NCBI GenBank assembly: GCA_003022815.1
Contig: PXSL01000053.1
Location: 1-7,851 of the forward strand
Direction of reading: 5' to 3'
Length of the DNA stretch: 7,851 bases
From: Halobacteriales archaeon SW_5_68_122
GTDB taxonomy: Archaea; Halobacteriota; Halobacteria; Halobacteriales; Haloarculaceae
Shown: positions 4,635 to 7,851 of the stretch, piece after piece
How positions within the stretch are numbered: position 1 is the first letter of the stretch
Layout of the letters: the number at the start of each line of letters is the position of its first letter
Position numbers and translations under genes: made by a program
The notes under the pieces: model-generated
What the model was told of the DNA's origin: nothing
The model's input: only the letters and a program-made list of their open reading frames with translations
The model's database searches: none

Positions 4635-6911
4635 ATGACCGGCGAGGAGTACATCGAGAGCGCCGACGAGGCTCTCGAGGAGACGTACGAACCGCCGATG
4701 AGCCTCGCAGAGTACGTCGAGACGGTTTTCGAGCACCCCTCGACGGCCGCCCACGCCTCGAAGTACCTGCTGTCGGCCATCGAGGCCGCCGGCACCCGGA
4801 CCGTCGTCGAGGAGGGCGAGCGCAAGCAACGCTATCGCTTCTTCGACGACCCCCACAACGACGGCGAGCACGCCATTCTCGGCAACACGGAGGTGCTCAA
4901 CGATTTCGTCGACGACCTCCGCTCGATTGCGGCCCGTCGCGGGAAGGAAGAGAAGATACTGTGGCTCGACGGGCCGACCGCCACCGGCAAGTCCGAATTG
5001 AAGCGGTGTCTCGTCAACGGCCTCCGGGAGCACTCCAAGACCGAGGCAGGCCGCCGCTACACCGTCGAGTGGAACATCTCGGGCACCGAGGACTCGACGG
5101 GAATGACGTACGGCGACGACCCCGCCCCGGACGAGGACGACTGGTACGAGTCGCCCGTCCAGGCCCACCCGCTTTCGGTGTTCCCGCCCGACGTCCGGGA
5201 GGGGCTGGTCGCGGACCTCAACGAGCGCATCGACGACCACATCCCGGTCCACCTGGAGACGCGGCTGGACCCGTTCAGTCGGGAGGCCTACGACCACCTC
5301 GAGGAGCGGTACCGCCGGCAGGGCGTCGAGGACCTGTTCTCGGCCATCACCGACGGGCGACACCTCCGGGTGAAGAACTTCGTGGTCGACGTCGGTCGCG
5401 GCATCGGCGTTCTCCACAGCGAGGACGACGGCTCGCCGAAAGAACGGCTGGTCGGCGCCTGGATGGCCGGAATGTTACAGCAGCTCGACTCGCGGGGCCG
5501 GAAGAACCCCCAGGCGTTCTCCTACGACGGCGTGCTCTCGCAGGGCAACGGCCTGCTCACCGTCGTCGAGGACGCCGCCCAGCATGCCGACCTGCTACAG
5601 AAGCTGTTGAACGTCCCCGACGAGGGGTCGGTGAAGCTGGACAAGGGCATCGGGATGGACGTCGACACCCAGATGATAATCATCTCGAACCCCGACCTGG
5701 AGACCCAGCTGAACAAGCACGCCGGCATGGAGGGATCGGACCCGCTGAAGGCGCTGAAGCGGCGCCTCGACAAACACGAGTTCACCTACCTGACGAACCT
5801 CTCGCTGGAGGCCGAACTCGTCCGCCGGGAGCTGACCAACGAGACCGAAATCTGGGAGGCCGACAGCTACGAGCGCCTCGAAGAGAAAATACGCGAGCCG
5901 GTGACCATCTCGGTGCGGAACAGCGAGGGCGTCGTTCGCGAGCGTGAGCTGGCGCCGCACGCCATCGAAGCGGCGGCGCTGTACGCCGTCGCCACCCGGC
6001 TGGACGCCGAGTCGCTACCGCCGGGGCTGGACCTCGTCGACAAGGCGCTGGTGTACGACCGCGGCTACCTCCAGGACGGCGACGAGCGCCGCTTCAAGGA
6101 GGAGTTCGACTTCGGCGACGCCGAGGAGGGCGACGGCGGCATCCCCGTGACGTACACCCGCGACGTCATCGCGGACCTGCTGCACGAGGAGACCGACCGC
6201 CACCACGCCGACCTCGAGGTGGGGTCAGTCATCATGCCGCGGGACGTGCTGAACGCGATGGCGGAGGGCCTCGACGACGCGCCGGTGTTCTCGGGCAACG
6301 AACGCACCGAGTACGAGAACCGCCTCGTCCCCGTGAAGAACCACGTCTTCGGCCGTCAAGAGGACGACGTCATCGACGCCATCATGCGCGACAAGCGGGT
6401 CGACGAGGCCACCGTCGAGGCGTACCTCGAGCACGTGTACGCCGCCGTCGAGGGCGAGCAAATCGCCAACGAGCGCGGCGAGCTGGAGGACCCGGACCCG
6501 CTGAAGATGAAGGTGTTCGAAATCGAGCACCTGGGCCGGTTCAACGAGAGCGACTACGACGGCGCCGAGGCGGAAGAGGGCCCCCGGGAGTTCCGTGAGA
6601 AGAAGGTCATCACGGCGCTGAACCGCCACGCCTGGCGGAACCGCGACGAGGAGTTCCGGGTCTCCGACGTCGACCCCCGCGAGATACCCGTCATCGAGAC
6701 GGTGCTCGGGAGCCACGACTGGGACGATGTCGGCCGGACCTACGAGGACCTCGAGCCGAGCCAGTGGGACGACCCGCCCGCGGGGACCGAAACCGAGCGC
6801 ATCAAGACGAAGACAATCGAGAACCTCCAGGAGATGTTCGGCTACTCGCCGGCGTCGGCGGAGCTGACGAGCCGGCACGTCATGGGTCAGGTGAGCTACA
6901 GATGGGACTGA
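4635..6911 (+). CDS. prkA: PrkA-family serine protein kinase 2 (YeaG-like paralogue), intact
   Basis: The protein has 758 residues, longer than E. coli YeaG at roughly 640. The ATG at 4635 is one base after the kinase 1 stop (TAA-A-ATG), which suggests translational coupling. The frame is open further upstream to 4299, but that stretch overlaps kinase 1 and reads as off-frame Arg/Ser-rich sequence. Motifs in order are an N-terminal helical block (1-40), Walker A GPTATGKS (113-120), [12 protein letters not shown] (173-184) matching SPMNQDP of kinase 1, [15 protein letters not shown] (294-308), Walker B LLTVVED (307-313), sensor 1 IIISNPD (348-354), and KRRLDKHEF (375-383), a candidate arginine finger. 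The C-terminal 300 residues would be the kinase-like regulatory domain and contain an acidic insert ([12 protein letters not shown]). It is diverged enough from kinase 1 that the pair is probably ancient and non-redundant. Substrates are unknown. Confidence 0.85.
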   Translation: MTGEEYIESADEALEETYEPPMSLAEYVETVFEHPSTAAHASKYLLSAIEAAGTRTVVEEGERKQRYRFFDDPHNDGEHAILGNTEVLNDFVDDLRSIAARRGKEEKILWLDGPTATGKSELKRCLVNGLREHSKTEAGRRYTVEWNISGTEDSTGMTYGDDPAPDEDDWYESPVQAHPLSVFPPDVREGLVADLNERIDDHIPVHLETRLDPFSREAYDHLEERYRRQGVEDLFSAITDGRHLRVKNFVVDVGRGIGVLHSEDDGSPKERLVGAWMAGMLQQLDSRGRKNPQAFSYDGVLSQGNGLLTVVEDAAQHADLLQKLLNVPDEGSVKLDKGIGMDVDTQMIIISNPDLETQLNKHAGMEGSDPLKALKRRLDKHEFTYLTNLSLEAELVRRELTNETEIWEADSYERLEEKIREPVTISVRNSEGVVRERELAPHAIEAAALYAVATRLDAESLPPGLDLVDKALVYDRGYLQDGDERRFKEEFDFGDAEEGDGGIPVTYTRDVIADLLHEETDRHHADLEVGSVIMPRDVLNAMAEGLDDAPVFSGNERTEYENRLVPVKNHVFGRQEDDVIDAIMRDKRVDEATVEAYLEHVYAAVEGEQIANERGELEDPDPLKMKVFEIEHLGRFNESDYDGAEAEEGPREFREKKVITALNRHAWRNRDEEFRVSDVDPREIPVIETVLGSHDWDDVGRTYEDLEPSQWDDPPAGTETERIKTKTIENLQEMFGYSPASAELTSRHVMGQVSYRWD

Positions 6912-7851
6912 GAGACGACCTCGACCGCTACCGCGAAGTGGGCGAGGCCAAGCGGCAGGACCTCGCGGAGTTCATCCAGTACGGCGACCTCGGCGAGTCC
7001 CGCCCGGACGAGGTGAAGATTCCCATCAAGATCGTCGACCTGCCGGAGTTCGTGTACGACCCCCGCGACATGGGCGGGGTCGGCCAGGGCCAGGGCGGCA
7101 CGCCCGACGTCGGCGACCCGGTCGGCGAACCCGAACCCCAGCCCGGCGAGGACGGCGACGACGGCGACGAGCCCGGCGAGGAGGGCGGCGAGCACGAGTA
7201 CTACGAGATGGACCCCGAGGAGTTCGCCCAGGAACTCGACGAGGAACTCGGCCTCGACCTAGAGCCGAAGGGCAAGAAGGTAGTCGAGGAAAAGGAGGGC
7301 GACTTCACTGACATGACCCGGACGGGGCCGGCGAGCACCCTGGACTTCGAGCGGCTGTTCAAGCAGGGCCTCAAGCGGAAACTGGCGATGGAGTTCGACG
7401 AGTCCTACGTCCGCGAGGCCCTGCGGATCGACGGCTGGGGACCGGCCCGGGCCTTCGAGTGGGCCCGCGGCGAGCACATCCCCGTCTCGCGGGCCTGGGT
7501 GGAGGACGCCTACGGGTCGCTGCCGGCCGACGAGCGGGACCGCTGGGCCTCCATCGAGGAGATGCAACGGGAGGTCGACCGCGAGGCGACGGCGGCCCGC
7601 ATCCGCCGGGAGGGTGTCGACCAGATTCCCTTCCGCCGGGAGGACGAGCGGTACCGCTACCCCGAAATCATCGAGGAGCGCGAGAAGAACGTGGTCGTGG
7701 TCAACATCCGCGACGTGTCGGGGTCGATGCGGCAGGCCAAGCGCGAACTCGTCGAGCGGACGTTCACGCCGCTTGACTGGTACCTCACCGGCAAGTACGA
7801 CAACGCCGAGTTCGTGTACATCGCCCACGACGCCGACGCCTGGGAGGTCGA
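6902..7851 (+). CDS. yeaH: DUF444 / YeaH family protein with von Willebrand A-like domain (3' end outside window)
   Basis: The frame is open from the ATG at 6902 to the window edge, 316 codons seen. It starts 10 bp inside kinase 2, an overlap typical of coupled operon genes. The N-terminus is [21 protein letters not shown], followed by [15 protein letters not shown] as in YeaH/YhbH proteins. Next comes a Gly/Pro/Asp/Glu-rich linker (about 58-98), then a helical region around [18 protein letters not shown] possible second metal- or partner-binding strand precedes the von Willebrand A fold, which opens with [19 protein letters not shown] (271-276) is a DxSxS metal-ion-dependent adhesion site, so Asp271, Ser273 and Ser275 should bind Mg2+. 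In bacteria this gene follows prkA/yeaG, and its product is thought to work with the kinase. The pairing of an AAA+ protein with a VWA protein resembles other AAA+/VWA partner systems. A SpoVR-like gene could follow. Confidence 0.88.
   Translation, partial: MGLRDDLDRYREVGEAKRQDLAEFIQYGDLGESRPDEVKIPIKIVDLPEFVYDPRDMGGVGQGQGGTPDVGDPVGEPEPQPGEDGDDGDEPGEEGGEHEYYEMDPEEFAQELDEELGLDLEPKGKKVVEEKEGDFTDMTRTGPASTLDFERLFKQGLKRKLAMEFDESYVREALRIDGWGPARAFEWARGEHIPVSRAWVEDAYGSLPADERDRWASIEEMQREVDREATAARIRREGVDQIPFRREDERYRYPEIIEEREKNVVVVNIRDVSGSMRQAKRELVERTFTPLDWYLTGKYDNAEFVYIAHDADAWEV

Noticed and set aside
1..7851. CRISPR arrays, tRNA or rRNA genes, insertion sequences, attachment sites
   Set aside because: I saw no regularly spaced repeats, cloverleaf-like genes, transposase motifs or terminal inverted repeats in the window.

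Overview
The window looks like chromosomal DNA from a halophilic archaeon (class Halobacteria). It is very GC-rich with a strong C/G preference at third codon positions, and its proteins are rich in Asp and Glu. Several genes have a TATA-like element about 27-32 bp upstream of the start codon and no clear Shine-Dalgarno site, the usual haloarchaeal leaderless layout. The genes are also haloarchaeal in type: a UPF0179 protein, two unlike PrkA kinases in tandem, and a DUF444/YeaH protein. All family assignments come from reading the sequence and from memory of the families; no database was searched.

Layout. At 2-394 (+) is the 3' end of an unrecognised membrane protein. At 473-1324 (+) is a zinc-dependent deacylase of the succinylglutamate desuccinylase/aspartoacylase family. 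Two genes run on the minus strand and converge on it: the cysteine-rich UPF0179 protein (1350-1796) and an unassigned haloarchaeal protein (1822-2367) whose last third looks frame-shifted. A 356-bp divergent intergenic region (2368-2723) holds AT-rich promoter elements for both directions and two small hairpins just ahead of the next gene.

From 2724 to the window end (+) lies a tightly packed operon: PrkA-family kinase 1 (2724-4633, disrupted), PrkA-family kinase 2 (4635-6911, intact, one base after the previous stop), and the DUF444/YeaH von Willebrand A-like protein (6902 onward, overlapping kinase 2 by 10 bp and cut by the window edge). In bacteria, yeaG (prkA) and yeaH form a stress and starvation operon, and spoVR/ycgB is often nearby, so a SpoVR-like gene may follow outside the window.

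The main observation is damage to kinase 1. At about position 3720 some 22 residues of the AAA+ module are missing and the frame changes, although both flanks keep perfect PrkA similarity. The N-terminus also lacks about 30 residues compared with kinase 2 next door and with E. coli YeaG as I recall it. Kinase 2 is clean. This is either a recent double lesion in one of two non-redundant kinases or an assembly artefact. A similar smaller problem affects the 3' end of the gene at 1822-2367, where an abandoned frame ends in a natural-looking tail followed by a terminator-like hairpin.
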